Shown piece after piece: positions 19,482-27,884 of a stretch of 40,904 nucleotides of DNA (position 1 is its first letter; every line of letters begins with the position of its first letter). Source of the stretch: Tissierellia bacterium (GTDB lineage: Bacteria; Bacillota; Clostridia; Tissierellales; Peptoniphilaceae). Under the pieces are notes generated by a model. It was not told where the DNA came from, did no database searches, and saw only the letters and a program-made list of their open reading frames with translations. The stretch is from assembly GCA_012728755.1 (NCBI GenBank), contig JAAYEL010000032.1, positions 1-40,904 of the forward strand, read 5' to 3'. The translations under genes and the position numbers were made by a program.

Positions 19482-20489
19482 ATGAAAAAGAAATTATTAG
19501 TAATTATGATGGCACTAGTGCTTGTTTTGACAGCATGCCAAGGACAAAACGCAGAGCAACCAACAGGAAATGAAGGCAAAGATAATACAGTTGAGACAGA
19601 AGGAAAGACATTAAAAGTAGGAGTGGTTCAATTAATGGAACATCAATCTTTAGATAATACTAGAGAGGGATTTGTAGATGAATTAAAGAAATCAGGTTTA
19701 GACGTTGATGTTGAGATAAACAATGCTCAAGGCGAGATAACAAATGCTAAAGCAATAGTAGATAAGTATGCATCTGATGGTGTTGATTTGATTTATGCGA
19801 TAGCTACACCAGCAGCTGAAGCTGCTATGGCCGCTACGACAACTATTCCAATAGTATTTTCAGCGGTTACAGATCCAGTTGAAGCTCAATTGGTTGAAAG
19901 TGTTGAAAAACCAGGTGGAAATATTACTGGTGCATCCGATATGGTAGATGTTAAAAATCAATTAGCCTTATTTAAGGAAATTAATCCTGATATAAAGACT
20001 ATAGGAATAATCTATTCAGCAGACGAATCTAACTCAGTTCAACAAGTTGAAAGCGTTGAAAAAATAGCTCCAGAAGTTGGTCTTGAAGTTAAGAAAGTAA
20101 GTATTCACACACTTTCAGATATCCCACAAGCGACAGAAAGTATAGTAGGTGATATAGATGGACTATACCTGTTATCAGATAATAAGGTTTCTAGTTCTAC
20201 TACTGTAGTAACTGAGATCATGAATAGAGAAAAAGTACCAGTAGTGGCTACTGTAGAAGCTGATGTAAATCAAGGAGCATTAATATCAATTGGTATTGAT
20301 TATACTGATTTAGGATCTATAGCTGGACAAAAAGCTTTAGAAATTCTAAAAGACAAGAAGAGTCCAAGTGAAGTACCAGTTTATGTACCAGATAAGTTTG
20401 CAAAAATAATAAATGTAGAAACACTAAATACTTTAGGACTAGATATTAATGCGAAAGTATTTGAAGGAGCAACACCGATAGGAGAATAG
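19482..20489 (+). CDS. ABC importer substrate-binding lipoprotein, TrpX-like
   Basis: A 335-residue lipoprotein of the ABC_sub_bind (PF04392-type) group. The signal peptide ends in the lipobox LTAC with Cys19; a linker rich in Gln, Glu and Gly follows, then two periplasmic-binding-type lobes (VGVVQLMEHQSLDNTREGF and, in the second lobe, IGIIYSADESNSVQQVE). In streptococci this family and its partners are linked to tryptophan uptake. The T-box immediately upstream supports amino-acid import, but the specifier does not point to Trp. AGGAG is 5 nt before ATG 19482. Confidence 0.85.
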   Translation: MKKKLLVIMMALVLVLTACQGQNAEQPTGNEGKDNTVETEGKTLKVGVVQLMEHQSLDNTREGFVDELKKSGLDVDVEINNAQGEITNAKAIVDKYASDGVDLIYAIATPAAEAAMAATTTIPIVFSAVTDPVEAQLVESVEKPGGNITGASDMVDVKNQLALFKEINPDIKTIGIIYSADESNSVQQVESVEKIAPEVGLEVKKVSIHTLSDIPQATESIVGDIDGLYLLSDNKVSSSTTVVTEIMNREKVPVVATVEADVNQGALISIGIDYTDLGSIAGQKALEILKDKKSPSEVPVYVPDKFAKIINVETLNTLGLDINAKVFEGATPIGE

Positions 20490-20541
20490 CATTTCACCTA
20501 TAGTATAACAGTTAGATTGAGTAAGAGTTAGAGAGGTAATT

Positions 20542-21408
20542 ATGAATTTTGTATTTTCAAGTATAGAACAAGGATTAATATATGCGGTATTGGCGATGGG
20601 AGTATATATTAGCTTTAAGATATTAAACATCCCAGATATGTCAGTTGAGGGAAGTTTCCCATTTGGAGCTATGATAACAGCGCTACTACTAAGCAAGGGT
20701 GTAAATCCTTTTGTAGCTACATTTGTTGCCTTCGTTGCGGGAATCATACCAGGAATCATATCATCTACAGTAGCCATAAAGCTTAAGATTAGTTCATTGC
20801 TTTCTGGAATACTAACGATGACGATGTTTTATACATTAAATCTAAAGGTTACTGGTAGACCAAATGCTCCAATGGCAAAGTTAACAAACATTTTTAGCTA
20901 TATCAATACTGGAAATGAATATATCAATAAGATAATAGTGTTGGCGATAATAGTAGTTGTGATTAAGCTAATCATGGATTGGTTTTTTAGAACAAAAGCG
21001 GGTTATATGCTAATATCGACAGGTGATAATGAGAGTCTAGTGACATCTCTAGGCGAAAGTCCTGAAAAGTTCAAAATCATAGGTCTAGCTCTTGCGAATT
21101 CTTTAGTAGCATTATCAGGAAGTTTATTTGCTCAATCAGTTAAATTTGCTGATACGCAAATGGGCATTGGTACTTTGGTTATTGCTTTAGCATCCATCAT
21201 CATCGGTGATACGATGTTTAGAAGAGGACAACTTAAAAGTACGACAATGGCCATTATTGGCGCGATAATATATAAGATAATTGGTGCAGTAGCCCTTTAT
21301 GTAGGCTTAGATGCTAGTGACTTAAAACTAGTGAACTCACTAATAGTTATTATCTTTATAGCATACAATAACTCTTATGACAAAATTAGACAAAGATTAA
21401 TTAAGTAG
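20542..21408 (+). CDS. ABC importer permease, TrpY-like
   Basis: A 288-residue membrane protein with about eight or nine helices, of the COG4120 permease group that travels with TrpX-type lipoproteins. Motifs include GVYISFKILNIPDMSVEGSF near the N-terminus and the coupling region GDNESLVTSLGESPEKFKIIGLALANS, typical of branched-chain or sugar-like importer permeases. It lies 52 bp after the binding-protein gene and 9 bp before the ATPase start. It forms the channel of the importer. Confidence 0.85.
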   Translation: MNFVFSSIEQGLIYAVLAMGVYISFKILNIPDMSVEGSFPFGAMITALLLSKGVNPFVATFVAFVAGIIPGIISSTVAIKLKISSLLSGILTMTMFYTLNLKVTGRPNAPMAKLTNIFSYINTGNEYINKIIVLAIIVVVIKLIMDWFFRTKAGYMLISTGDNESLVTSLGESPEKFKIIGLALANSLVALSGSLFAQSVKFADTQMGIGTLVIALASIIIGDTMFRRGQLKSTTMAIIGAIIYKIIGAVALYVGLDASDLKLVNSLIVIIFIAYNNSYDKIRQRLIK

Positions 21409-21417
21409 GTGGGTAAA

Positions 21418-22167
21418 ATGTTAGAAATTAGAAACTTAAAAAAGAGCTTCAATAAAGGAAGCGAATTTGAAAATAGAATATTTGAGGATTTTAACTTAAC
21501 TATTGAAGATAACACTTCTTTGGCTATCATTGGTTCAAATGGTTGTGGTAAATCTACACTTTTAAATCTTATCGCAGGTTCTCTTGATTCGGATGGTGGT
21601 TCAATAACGATTGATGGCGAAGAGATAACTAAAATCTCCGAGAAAAATAGGTCCATATATTTTGGAAGAGTTCATCAAGATCCTTCAAAAGGAGTTAGCC
21701 CATCACTTACTATACTTGAGAATATGGCTTTAGCTGATAATAAGAATAAGAAATTTAATCTTAGTAGATTAATTAAAAAAGATCGCATTAAATACTATAA
21801 GGAACTTCTAAGTACCCTAAACTTGGGCTTAGAAGATATGCTTGATAGGAAGGTATCTCTTCTATCTGGTGGCCAAAGACAATCACTTTCTCTTTTAATG
21901 GCTAGTATGAAAATGCCAAAGTTGCTTCTTTTAGATGAGCATACGGCATCTCTTGACCCAAGCACATCAAAGGTAGTTATGGATAAGACTCAAGAATTAA
22001 TTAAGAAAAAGAACATCACAACTCTTATCATCACTCATAATATGAGAGACGCTGTAAATTATTCAGATAGAGTAATAATGTTAAAGGAAGGTAAAGTTGT
22101 TTTTGATGAGATGTCAAAAGATATCACTGAAACTGACCTTGATAAGATGTACTTAATCGGAAATTAA
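21418..22167 (+). CDS. ABC importer ATPase, TrpZ-like
   Basis: A 249-residue cytoplasmic ATPase. Walker A is GSNGCGKST, the signature LSGGQRQ, Walker B LLLLDEHTASLD and H-loop THN. The His after the Walker B Glu (DEHT rather than DEPT) is a mark of the COG1101 group that partners TrpX/TrpY. The frame is open from GTG 21409, but AGGTGG (21406-21411), which overlaps the permease stop, fits ATG 21418. It powers the preceding permease. Confidence 0.87.
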   Translation: MLEIRNLKKSFNKGSEFENRIFEDFNLTIEDNTSLAIIGSNGCGKSTLLNLIAGSLDSDGGSITIDGEEITKISEKNRSIYFGRVHQDPSKGVSPSLTILENMALADNKNKKFNLSRLIKKDRIKYYKELLSTLNLGLEDMLDRKVSLLSGGQRQSLSLLMASMKMPKLLLLDEHTASLDPSTSKVVMDKTQELIKKKNITTLIITHNMRDAVNYSDRVIMLKEGKVVFDEMSKDITETDLDKMYLIGN

Positions 22168-22178
22168 TTGGAGGTATT

Positions 22179-22943
22179 ATGGATAGATCAGAGGTAGTCT
22201 TTGTGGGGCATGGAAGCCCTATTAACGTCCTAATGGACAATAATTATACTAGAAACTGGAAGGCGCTAAGCACTCAATTAAAGAAGCCAAAAGCTATATT
22301 AGCAGTATCGGCTCATTGGTATACGGACAAATGTGCCATATCAGATAAAGAGTATCACAAGCAAATTTATGATATGTATGGATTTCCTGAAGAAATTTAT
22401 CAGATTAAATATGAAGCAAAATCAGACAAAAATCTTGAAAATAAAGTATTAGAGCTTTTAAGTGATGATGTAAGGATTAATAACGACTGGGGATTAGATC
22501 ATGGATTATGGTCTGTACTTAAGTTTATGTATCCTGAAGCGAACATCCCTTTAGTTATCATTTCTATAGATGCTAGAAAAAGTGCTATGGAGCATTTTAC
22601 TATAGCTAGAAAGTTAAGGGATTTAAGACAGGAGGGGTATCTGGTACTTACAAGTGGAAATATAGTTCATAATTTGAGAATGGTTGACTGGGATAATCCT
22701 GGGCTTAGTCCAAGACTTGAAGCATTTGATGACATGGTGCTTGAGAAGATAAAAGCTAGGAAGTATCTGGACCTTGTCGAGTATAATAAACTGGAAGATG
22801 TGAATCTTGCATTTCCTACTCCAGATCATTATATCCCGCTTATATATGCGCTAGGATTTCTATATGAAGATGAGGAAACTTATGTATTCAATAGAGGTGG
22901 CGAGCTAGGAACCATTTCGATGACTAGCTATATTTGGAAATAA
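22179..22943 (+). CDS. DODA-type extradiol dioxygenase family protein (YgiD-like)
   Basis: A 254-residue protein of the LigB/4,5-DOPA dioxygenase family. Metal and catalytic histidines appear in VGHGSP (about residue 11), VSAHWYT, LDHGLW and PTPDHYIPL. The family uses a divalent metal to open catechol rings with O2, and E. coli YgiD acts on L-DOPA. It starts 11 bp after the importer ATPase and is likely in the T-box operon. An oxygenase in an apparent anaerobe is odd, so the in vivo reaction may differ. No clear terminator follows. Confidence 0.83.
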   Translation: MDRSEVVFVGHGSPINVLMDNNYTRNWKALSTQLKKPKAILAVSAHWYTDKCAISDKEYHKQIYDMYGFPEEIYQIKYEAKSDKNLENKVLELLSDDVRINNDWGLDHGLWSVLKFMYPEANIPLVIISIDARKSAMEHFTIARKLRDLRQEGYLVLTSGNIVHNLRMVDWDNPGLSPRLEAFDDMVLEKIKARKYLDLVEYNKLEDVNLAFPTPDHYIPLIYALGFLYEDEETYVFNRGGELGTISMTSYIWK

Positions 22944-22983
22944 GAACAAAAAGACTTATTTGTTGTATTTGTGACCAATTAAA

Positions 22984-23133
22984 TTGACTCTGATGGGATT
23001 AAAGTATAAACTAATGGAAGTAGTTGTATATTAAATTGATTCAAGCTTTTAGTTTTAAATGTTTCGTTCTCTTTAACTTATATATTACAAATAAAAATCT
23101 GCCAGAGTGCAGGATTGCTTCAAACGAAGCGAT
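22984..23133 (+). promoter_or_regulatory. Promoter and long leader of the cold-shock gene
   Basis: TTGACT (22984-22989) with TATAAA (23005-23010, 15 bp spacing) or TAAACT (23007-23012, 17 bp) is a candidate promoter. The resulting leader of about 130 nt ends in a hairpin, ATTGCTTC (23114-23121) with GAAGCGAT (23126-23133), 2 nt before the ribosome binding site. Long structured leaders are typical of cold-shock genes. Confidence 0.5.
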
Positions 23134-23147
23134 ATGGAGAATGTCAC

Positions 23148-23348
23148 ATGAATAAAGGTACAGTTAAATGGTTCAACAACGATAAGGGATTTGGTTTTAT
23201 TACAGGAGAAGATAATAAAGATCTTTTCGTACACCAAACTTCAATTCAATCTGAAGGATTCAGAACTTTAGAAGAAGGACAAGCAGTTTCTTACGAAGTT
23301 GAAGAAGATCAAAGAGGATTAAAAGCAGTTAACGTAGTTAAACTTTAA
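23148..23348 (+). CDS. Cold-shock protein (CspA family)
   Basis: A 66-residue single cold-shock domain that binds single-stranded RNA and DNA. RNP1 is KGFGFIT and RNP2 is LFVHQTSI, both intact, and the opening [18 protein letters not shown] is typical. The open frame starts at 23115, but GGAGAA (23136-23141) and the conserved N-terminus place the start at 23148. It acts as an RNA chaperone. It is monocistronic, with a long leader and its own terminator. Confidence 0.96.
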   Translation: MNKGTVKWFNNDKGFGFITGEDNKDLFVHQTSIQSEGFRTLEEGQAVSYEVEEDQRGLKAVNVVKL

Positions 23349-23360
23349 TTTTAATACCAT

Positions 23361-23397
23361 ACCATGATGAACCGAAAGGAACATCATGGTTTTTTTG
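23361..23397 (+). terminator. Terminator of the cold-shock gene
   Basis: ACCATGATG (23361-23369) pairs with CATCATGGT (23382-23390); inside, CC and GG close a GAAA tetraloop. A run of T follows. Confidence 0.85.
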
Positions 23398-23429
23398 TTT
23401 TAAATGGAAATATGTATTTAGTGTTTTTT

Positions 23430-23458
23430 TTGACAAAAGCGCGCATGAGGCGTATACT
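23430..23458 (+). promoter_or_regulatory. Strong promoter of a small membrane protein gene
   Basis: TTGACA (23430-23435), 17 bp, TATACT (23453-23458). The inferred start is about 40 bp before the ATG. Confidence 0.75.
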
Positions 23459-23504
23459 GAAACTAGAAAGATTAAGTACTGATTAACATTTTAAGGAGAA
23501 TTCA

Positions 23505-23759
23505 ATGAAAACAGATTATACTAAATATGCCACACATCTTTTAATAGCATCAGCTGTTATCTATATCTTGGAAAAGATTATCATAATGATACCTGAATAC
23601 ATAGACAGGGTGAGGGGTAGCTATACAACTCCATTACCAACTGTAAGTATCTTTGAAAACAAATTAGTGGTGGCGATGATATTAATATCATTGGTGTTTT
23701 ATGGAATCGATCTATATAAGAACTTTGAGACTCAAATTAAGAATTTAAAAAAAAAATAA
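23505..23759 (+). CDS. Small two-helix membrane protein of unknown function
   Basis: An 84-residue protein I do not recognise. It has two hydrophobic helices, about residues 10-30 (LLIASAVIYILEKIIIMI) and 50-67 (KLVVAMILISLVFYGIDL), joined by a short charged and Pro/Thr-containing loop, and it ends in a Lys-rich tail (KNLKKK). The gene looks real: it has a near-consensus promoter, AAGGAG (23493-23498) seven nt before the ATG, and a perfect terminator at its stop codon. It stands alone between the cold-shock gene and the converging pfl operon. Confidence 0.75.
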   Translation: MKTDYTKYATHLLIASAVIYILEKIIIMIPEYIDRVRGSYTTPLPTVSIFENKLVVAMILISLVFYGIDLYKNFETQIKNLKKK

Positions 23760-23788
23760 AACTGTTGAGGAAACTCAACAGTTTTTTT
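23757..23788. terminator. Terminator shared by the small membrane gene and the pfl operon
   Basis: ACTGTTGAG (23761-23769), loop GAAA, CTCAACAGT (23774-23782), with A and T tracts on both sides, so it can work on both strands. Confidence 0.88.
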
Positions 23789-23828
23789 GACAAAAGAATT
23801 GTCAATTCGTAGTTACTTTACAACTATA

Positions 23829-24536
23829 TCATACTATCAATTTACTTAGTCCTTTTACATCGGTTATAAGAATCTTGCCTCTTGCGACTATTTTGATTAG
23901 TCCTAGGTCTTCGAATTGATTTAGTTTTCGACTCATAGTTTCTCTAGTGATTCCTGTGAATGAGCCAAGCTCCTCTTGATTTAGTGTCAGTTTAAGCAAG
24001 ATGCCTTCATCAGTTTTTTGTCCATAGACTTTTACTAAATTCATTAGTACTTTGGCTACTTTTAAGTCCGCATTTATGACGCAGAGTCTATCGATTAACT
24101 CTTCGGATCTTCTGATTCGCTCGTATGATTTTTCTAGTACTTTCATAACGAATTTACTATTTTTAAGTAGGACATTGTGGAAGTCATCATTTGATATGGT
24201 TACCACGACTGTGTTTTTAAGCGCGGTACCATTGTAGACATATTTGTCTCCAGATAGTAGGTTAAGTCCGCCTACAAAATCACCCTTTTGATATATGTAT
24301 AAGATTTGTTCACGTCCATCTGAAAGGTTCATAGCGATTTTCATGAAACCTTCATATATGATAAACATCTTTGAAGCAGGGTCGCCCGATTTAAAGATGG
24401 GATCACCCTTTTTAAAATAGAGAACTTCAAAGTTTGATTTCATACTTAAAAATTCCTCTTCCGACAGGAAAGCCAGAAGAGGAATATTTTTATAATTTAA
24501 ATTGCCATTTTCATTAAAAATATCTGTTTTTTTCAT
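23829..24536 (-). CDS. Crp/Fnr-family regulator linked to the pfl operon
   Basis: A 235-residue regulator: a cyclic-nucleotide-binding-like beta barrel (about residues 20-130, with GDPIFKSGDPASKMFIIYEG), a long dimer helix, and a C-terminal winged helix with ELGSFTGITRETMSRKLNQFEDLGLI. There is no N-terminal Cys cluster, so it is not a classical oxygen-sensing Fnr. I start at the ATG at 24536 because GAGGG lies 6 nt before it; the longer frame from 24563 has no ribosome binding site. It is the last gene of the pflB-glycyl radical-pflA operon, 29 bp after pflA, and is a natural candidate to bind the pfl operator. Confidence 0.87.
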   Translation of the reverse strand: MKKTDIFNENGNLNYKNIPLLAFLSEEEFLSMKSNFEVLYFKKGDPIFKSGDPASKMFIIYEGFMKIAMNLSDGREQILYIYQKGDFVGGLNLLSGDKYVYNGTALKNTVVVTISNDDFHNVLLKNSKFVMKVLEKSYERIRRSEELIDRLCVINADLKVAKVLMNLVKVYGQKTDEGILLKLTLNQEELGSFTGITRETMSRKLNQFEDLGLIKIVARGKILITDVKGLSKLIV

Positions 24537-24556
24537 AATATCCCTCAAGGGATATT
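24537..24556 (-). promoter_or_regulatory. Perfect palindrome over the ribosome binding site of the pfl-linked regulator
   Basis: AATATCCCT and AGGGATATT form a 9-bp inverted repeat around a 2-nt centre, flush with the start codon. The descending arm contains the GAGGG ribosome binding site. It could be an RNA hairpin that limits translation or a DNA operator for a dimeric regulator. Confidence 0.6.
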
Positions 24557-24565
24557 TTACCACAT

Positions 24566-25324
24566 TTATTTTTTTTGTGCTGATTTCATAGCATATAATA
24601 CAATTTTCTTTGCATTGATTGCTTCTTGTTCGCTCATATTTCTCATACCTTTGAGTGCATAGTCGATACCAAGTTCTTCATATTTTTTTTCTCCCATATT
24701 ATGGTAGGGAAGTATATCAAGAGCTTTGATGTTATTGTATTTGGCAAGTTCATAGCCGAGATCAAGCAATGCTTGTTTCTTGTATGTGATACCAGGGACT
24801 ATAACATGACGTATCCAAGTGTCTATATTCTTTTCGTTAAGATAATTTAGAAAAGCAAGTATCTGCTTATTGCTATGTTTTGTTAGCTTTCTATGCTCAT
24901 TATCATCGATATGCTTTATATCAAGCATCACTAAATCTGTTACTTTTAAAAGTCTATCAAAATCATGTAGATTTCTTTCAGATTTAGGATTAAAAGTTAT
25001 TCCTGAAGTATCTAAACAAGTATGAATACCTCTTTGCTTGCAAGCTTCGAATAAATCGATAACAAATGGCATCTGTAGTAATGCCTCACCACCTGAAAGA
25101 GTGATGCCGCCATCTTTAAGAAATGGTTTATATGATTCGTAGTCGTCTAAGATTTCTTTGACGCTCATTTGAGTGCCACCATAAGTATTCCAAGTATCAG
25201 GATTGTGGCAATAAAGACATCTCATAGGACAGCCTTGTAAAAATAAAACATATCTTATGCCTGGTCCATCAACTGTTCCAAAGGTTTCTTTAGAATGAAT
25301 GAATCCTATGGTTTCTAAACTCAT
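24566..25324 (-). CDS. pflA: Pyruvate formate-lyase activating enzyme
   Basis: A 252-residue radical SAM activase that installs the glycyl radical on pyruvate formate-lyase using S-adenosylmethionine and a 4Fe-4S cluster. The cluster motif is C32-x3-C36-x2-C39 in GCPMRCLYCHNPD, and the SAM-binding GG motif is in DGGITLSGGEALLQ. TVDGPGIRYVLFLQGCP is the typical N-terminus. Its ATG overlaps the stop codon of the glycyl-radical gene (TAATG), so translation is coupled. Confidence 0.96.
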   Translation of the reverse strand: MSLETIGFIHSKETFGTVDGPGIRYVLFLQGCPMRCLYCHNPDTWNTYGGTQMSVKEILDDYESYKPFLKDGGITLSGGEALLQMPFVIDLFEACKQRGIHTCLDTSGITFNPKSERNLHDFDRLLKVTDLVMLDIKHIDDNEHRKLTKHSNKQILAFLNYLNEKNIDTWIRHVIVPGITYKKQALLDLGYELAKYNNIKALDILPYHNMGEKKYEELGIDYALKGMRNMSEQEAINAKKIVLYAMKSAQKK

Positions 25325-25563
25325 TACATACCTTCGTGAAATGTTCTTGAGATTACGTCGTTTTGTTGTTCTTTAGTTAATTTATTAAAGTTTACTGCAT
25401 ATCCTGAAACTCTAACAGTAAGTTGAGGATATTTTTCAGGATGCTTTTGAGCATCTAATAAAGTTTCTTTTGTAAACACATTGATGTTTAGGTGATGTCC
25501 ACCTTTTTCCATATATCCATCTAACATTGAAACAAGATTATCTATTTGTGCGTTATTTACCAT
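25324..25563 (-). CDS. Stand-alone glycyl-radical domain of pyruvate formate-lyase
   Basis: A 79-residue protein that equals the C-terminus of a normal pyruvate formate-lyase. It begins with [21 protein letters not shown], continues with [16 protein letters not shown] and contains the radical loop RVSGYAV with Gly54, then [23 protein letters not shown]. coli GrcA (YfiD) is a spare copy of this domain, but here the main enzyme lacks it, so this looks like an essential second subunit. It has its own AAGGAG and ATG, 29 bp after pflB, and overlaps pflA. An annotation pipeline would probably call it GrcA. Confidence 0.9.
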   Translation of the reverse strand: MVNNAQIDNLVSMLDGYMEKGGHHLNINVFTKETLLDAQKHPEKYPQLTVRVSGYAVNFNKLTKEQQNDVISRTFHEGM

Positions 25564-25592
25564 AATTATCTCCTTTATTATTGAATCTTTGA

Positions 25593-27716
25593 CTATTCGT
25601 CAATTCCTTCGTGTAGTGTAGGCACTGCACATGCCATATTTGTACAATCATCTATTATGATATCGTCAATATTTATATCGATATCTAAATCATCTAAATC
25701 TAATTCTCCAGCAAATACTTTTGAATCTTTACCTAAAGCATTTGGGATAATTGAAAATGTATTACTAATTCCGTCTTCTGCATTCTTAAATGGTATCTTA
25801 GCTACTGAAGAAAGAGAAGCTAATGCGCCAGAAGTATCTCTTTTATGCATTGGATTTGCACCAGGTGCAAATGGTTCGCCTTGTCTTCTTCCATCAGGGG
25901 TATTTCCTGTCTTTTTACCATAAACAACATTTGAAGTGATAGTTAAGATAGATTGTGTTGGCACACCATTTCTATAAACTTCATGGCTTCTAATTTTTTC
26001 CATAAATGAGTTAATAACATATACAGCTAGATCATCAGCTCTATCGTCGTTATTACCATACTTTGGATAGTCGCCTTCAGTAACATAATCTACTACATAA
26101 CCATCCTCATCTCTTATTGCTTTAACTTTTGCATATTTGATAGCTGATAGTGAGTCTGCTACTACTGAAAGACCAGCTATACCAGTAGCGAAATATCTCT
26201 TAACTTCTCTATCGTGAAGTGACATTTGTAAACTTTCGTAAGCATATTTATCATGCATATAGTGGATGATATTTAATGTATTTACATATAGTTCTGCTAA
26301 CCATTCCATCATAGCTTCGAATTTATCTTTTACTTCTTCAAAGTCTAAGTATTCTGAAGTGATTCTTTCATATTCAGGACCGATTTGTTCTTTCATCTTT
26401 TCGTCCATACCACCATTGATAGCATAAAGTAGACATTTTGCTAAGTTAGCTCTAGCTCCGAAAAATTGCATTTCTTTTCCTAATTTCATTGAAGATACAC
26501 AACAAGCAATAGCATAGTCATCACCATGTTCTATTCTCATGATATCATCATTTTCATATTGAATTGATGAACTTAAGATAGACATCTTAGCACAGAATCT
26601 CTTAAAGTTTTCTGGTAATTGTGTTGACCAAAGAACTGTTAAGTTTGGTTCTGGTGAAGTGCCAAGATTTTCTAGCGTGTTCAAATATCTAAATGTGCTC
26701 TTAGTTACTAATGATTTTCCAGTTAAACTCATACCACCAAGTGATTCTGTAACCCAAGTTGGGTCTCCTGAGAATAATTCGTTATATTCAGGTGTTCTAG
26801 CAAACTTAACTAATCTCAATTTCATGATGAAATGATCGATTAATTCCTGAGCTTCTTTTTCAGTTAAAGTTCCTTCTTGTAAATCTCTTTCTATATAGAC
26901 ATCTAGGAAAGTAGCAGTACGTCCTAAACTCATAGCAGCACCATTTTGCTCTTTAACTGCTGCTAAGTATCCAAGATATGTCCATTGAATAGCTTCTGTA
27001 GCATTTGAAGCAGGTTGAGATATATCAAAACCGTAGATATTTCCTAACTCTTTAAGTTCTTTTAACGCTCTTAATTGATCTGAAAGTTCTTCTCTTAATC
27101 TAATATTATCTTCGGACATTGTTTTTGAAGTAGTTTGTTTTTGTTTCTTTTTATCTTCAATTAGATAATCAACACCATATAAAGCTACTCTTCTATAGTC
27201 ACCGATGATACGTCCACGGCCGTAAGCATCTGGCAAACCTGTTACGATACCGCTATGTCTTGCTTTTTTCATCTCATCAGTATAGGCATCAAAAACACCT
27301 TGGTTATGAGTTTTTCTATATTTAGAAAATATCTCATGAACTCTATCTGATACCTTGTATCCATATGCTTCTAATGCAGTCTCACTAACTCTAATACCTC
27401 CAAAAGGTTGTAATGATCTTTTGAATGGTTTATCTGTTTGAAAACCTACTATTTTTTCTTTAGTTTCATCTAAGTAACCTGCTTTATGTGATGTAATGTT
27501 TGAGATAACATCAGTATCCATATCAAGGACACCACCTGCTTGTGCTTCTTTCTTATTCAAATCCATTACCATATCCCATAACTCAAGGGTATTTTCTGTA
27601 GGACCTTCTAAGAAGCTATCATCTCCTATGTACTCTGTGTAATTCTCTTGAATAAAGTCTCTGACATTGACTTCATTTTTCCAAGAATCGCCTTTAAAAC
27701 CTCTCCATGCGTTCAT
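25593..27716 (-). CDS. pflB: Formate C-acetyltransferase catalytic subunit lacking the glycyl-radical domain
   Basis: A 707-residue catalytic part of pyruvate formate-lyase, which converts pyruvate and CoA to acetyl-CoA and formate in anaerobes. The active-site pair is C405-C406 in [10 protein letters not shown], and [20 protein letters not shown] and [10 protein letters not shown] are conserved. Family members run to about 740-760 residues and end with RVSGYAV. This one leaves the family pattern after [12 protein letters not shown] and ends in an unrelated 42-residue acidic tail (Asp-rich, residues 666-707), with a proper TAG stop. The missing domain is the next gene. GGAGG precedes the ATG. 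Confidence 0.95.
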   Translation of the reverse strand: MNAWRGFKGDSWKNEVNVRDFIQENYTEYIGDDSFLEGPTENTLELWDMVMDLNKKEAQAGGVLDMDTDVISNITSHKAGYLDETKEKIVGFQTDKPFKRSLQPFGGIRVSETALEAYGYKVSDRVHEIFSKYRKTHNQGVFDAYTDEMKKARHSGIVTGLPDAYGRGRIIGDYRRVALYGVDYLIEDKKKQKQTTSKTMSEDNIRLREELSDQLRALKELKELGNIYGFDISQPASNATEAIQWTYLGYLAAVKEQNGAAMSLGRTATFLDVYIERDLQEGTLTEKEAQELIDHFIMKLRLVKFARTPEYNELFSGDPTWVTESLGGMSLTGKSLVTKSTFRYLNTLENLGTSPEPNLTVLWSTQLPENFKRFCAKMSILSSSIQYENDDIMRIEHGDDYAIACCVSSMKLGKEMQFFGARANLAKCLLYAINGGMDEKMKEQIGPEYERITSEYLDFEEVKDKFEAMMEWLAELYVNTLNIIHYMHDKYAYESLQMSLHDREVKRYFATGIAGLSVVADSLSAIKYAKVKAIRDEDGYVVDYVTEGDYPKYGNNDDRADDLAVYVINSFMEKIRSHEVYRNGVPTQSILTITSNVVYGKKTGNTPDGRRQGEPFAPGANPMHKRDTSGALASLSSVAKIPFKNAEDGISNTFSIIPNALGKDSKVFAGELDLDDLDIDINIDDIIIDDCTNMACAVPTLHEGIDE

Positions 27717-27757
27717 AATTTTCCTCCAATTTCATAATTAACTCCGTTACAGCTTGT

Positions 27758-27799
27758 ATTATATGGGATAAAAAAATTGCTGTCTGTGATTTGAATCAC
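27758..27799 (-). promoter_or_regulatory. pfl promoter with a Crp/Fnr-type operator
   Basis: On the minus strand TATAAT (27763-27758) lacks a good -35. The palindrome GTGATT-tg-AATCAC (27786-27799) is of the TGTGA-N6-TCACA type and its centre lies about 41.5 bp upstream of the inferred start near 27751, the standard place for class II activation by Crp/Fnr proteins. A regulator of that family is the last gene of this operon. Confidence 0.65.
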
Positions 27800-27845
27800 T
27801 TCACTGGCAAAATAACCCAATTAATTTCATGCATTTCACAATTTA

Positions 27846-27854
27846 TGGTAAAAT
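27846..27854 (+). promoter_or_regulatory. Extended -10 promoter of the ABC-F gene
   Basis: TGGTAAAAT (27846-27854) is an extended -10 element 30 bp before the ATG; a weak TTTCAT lies 18 bp upstream. Confidence 0.5.
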
Positions 27855-27884
27855 GATTGGGATGATTAGGTTAATGGAGGAGAT

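Noticed and set aside
23787..23805. TTGAC-N9-GTCAA inverted repeat as a regulator site
   Set aside because: It lies in a convergent gap after the terminator with no promoter near it, and could be chance in AT-rich DNA.
25324..27716. pflB broken by a frameshift or sequencing error
   Set aside because: The two parts have independent stop, ribosome binding site and start codons, PflB has its own tail, and both are intact and in operon order.
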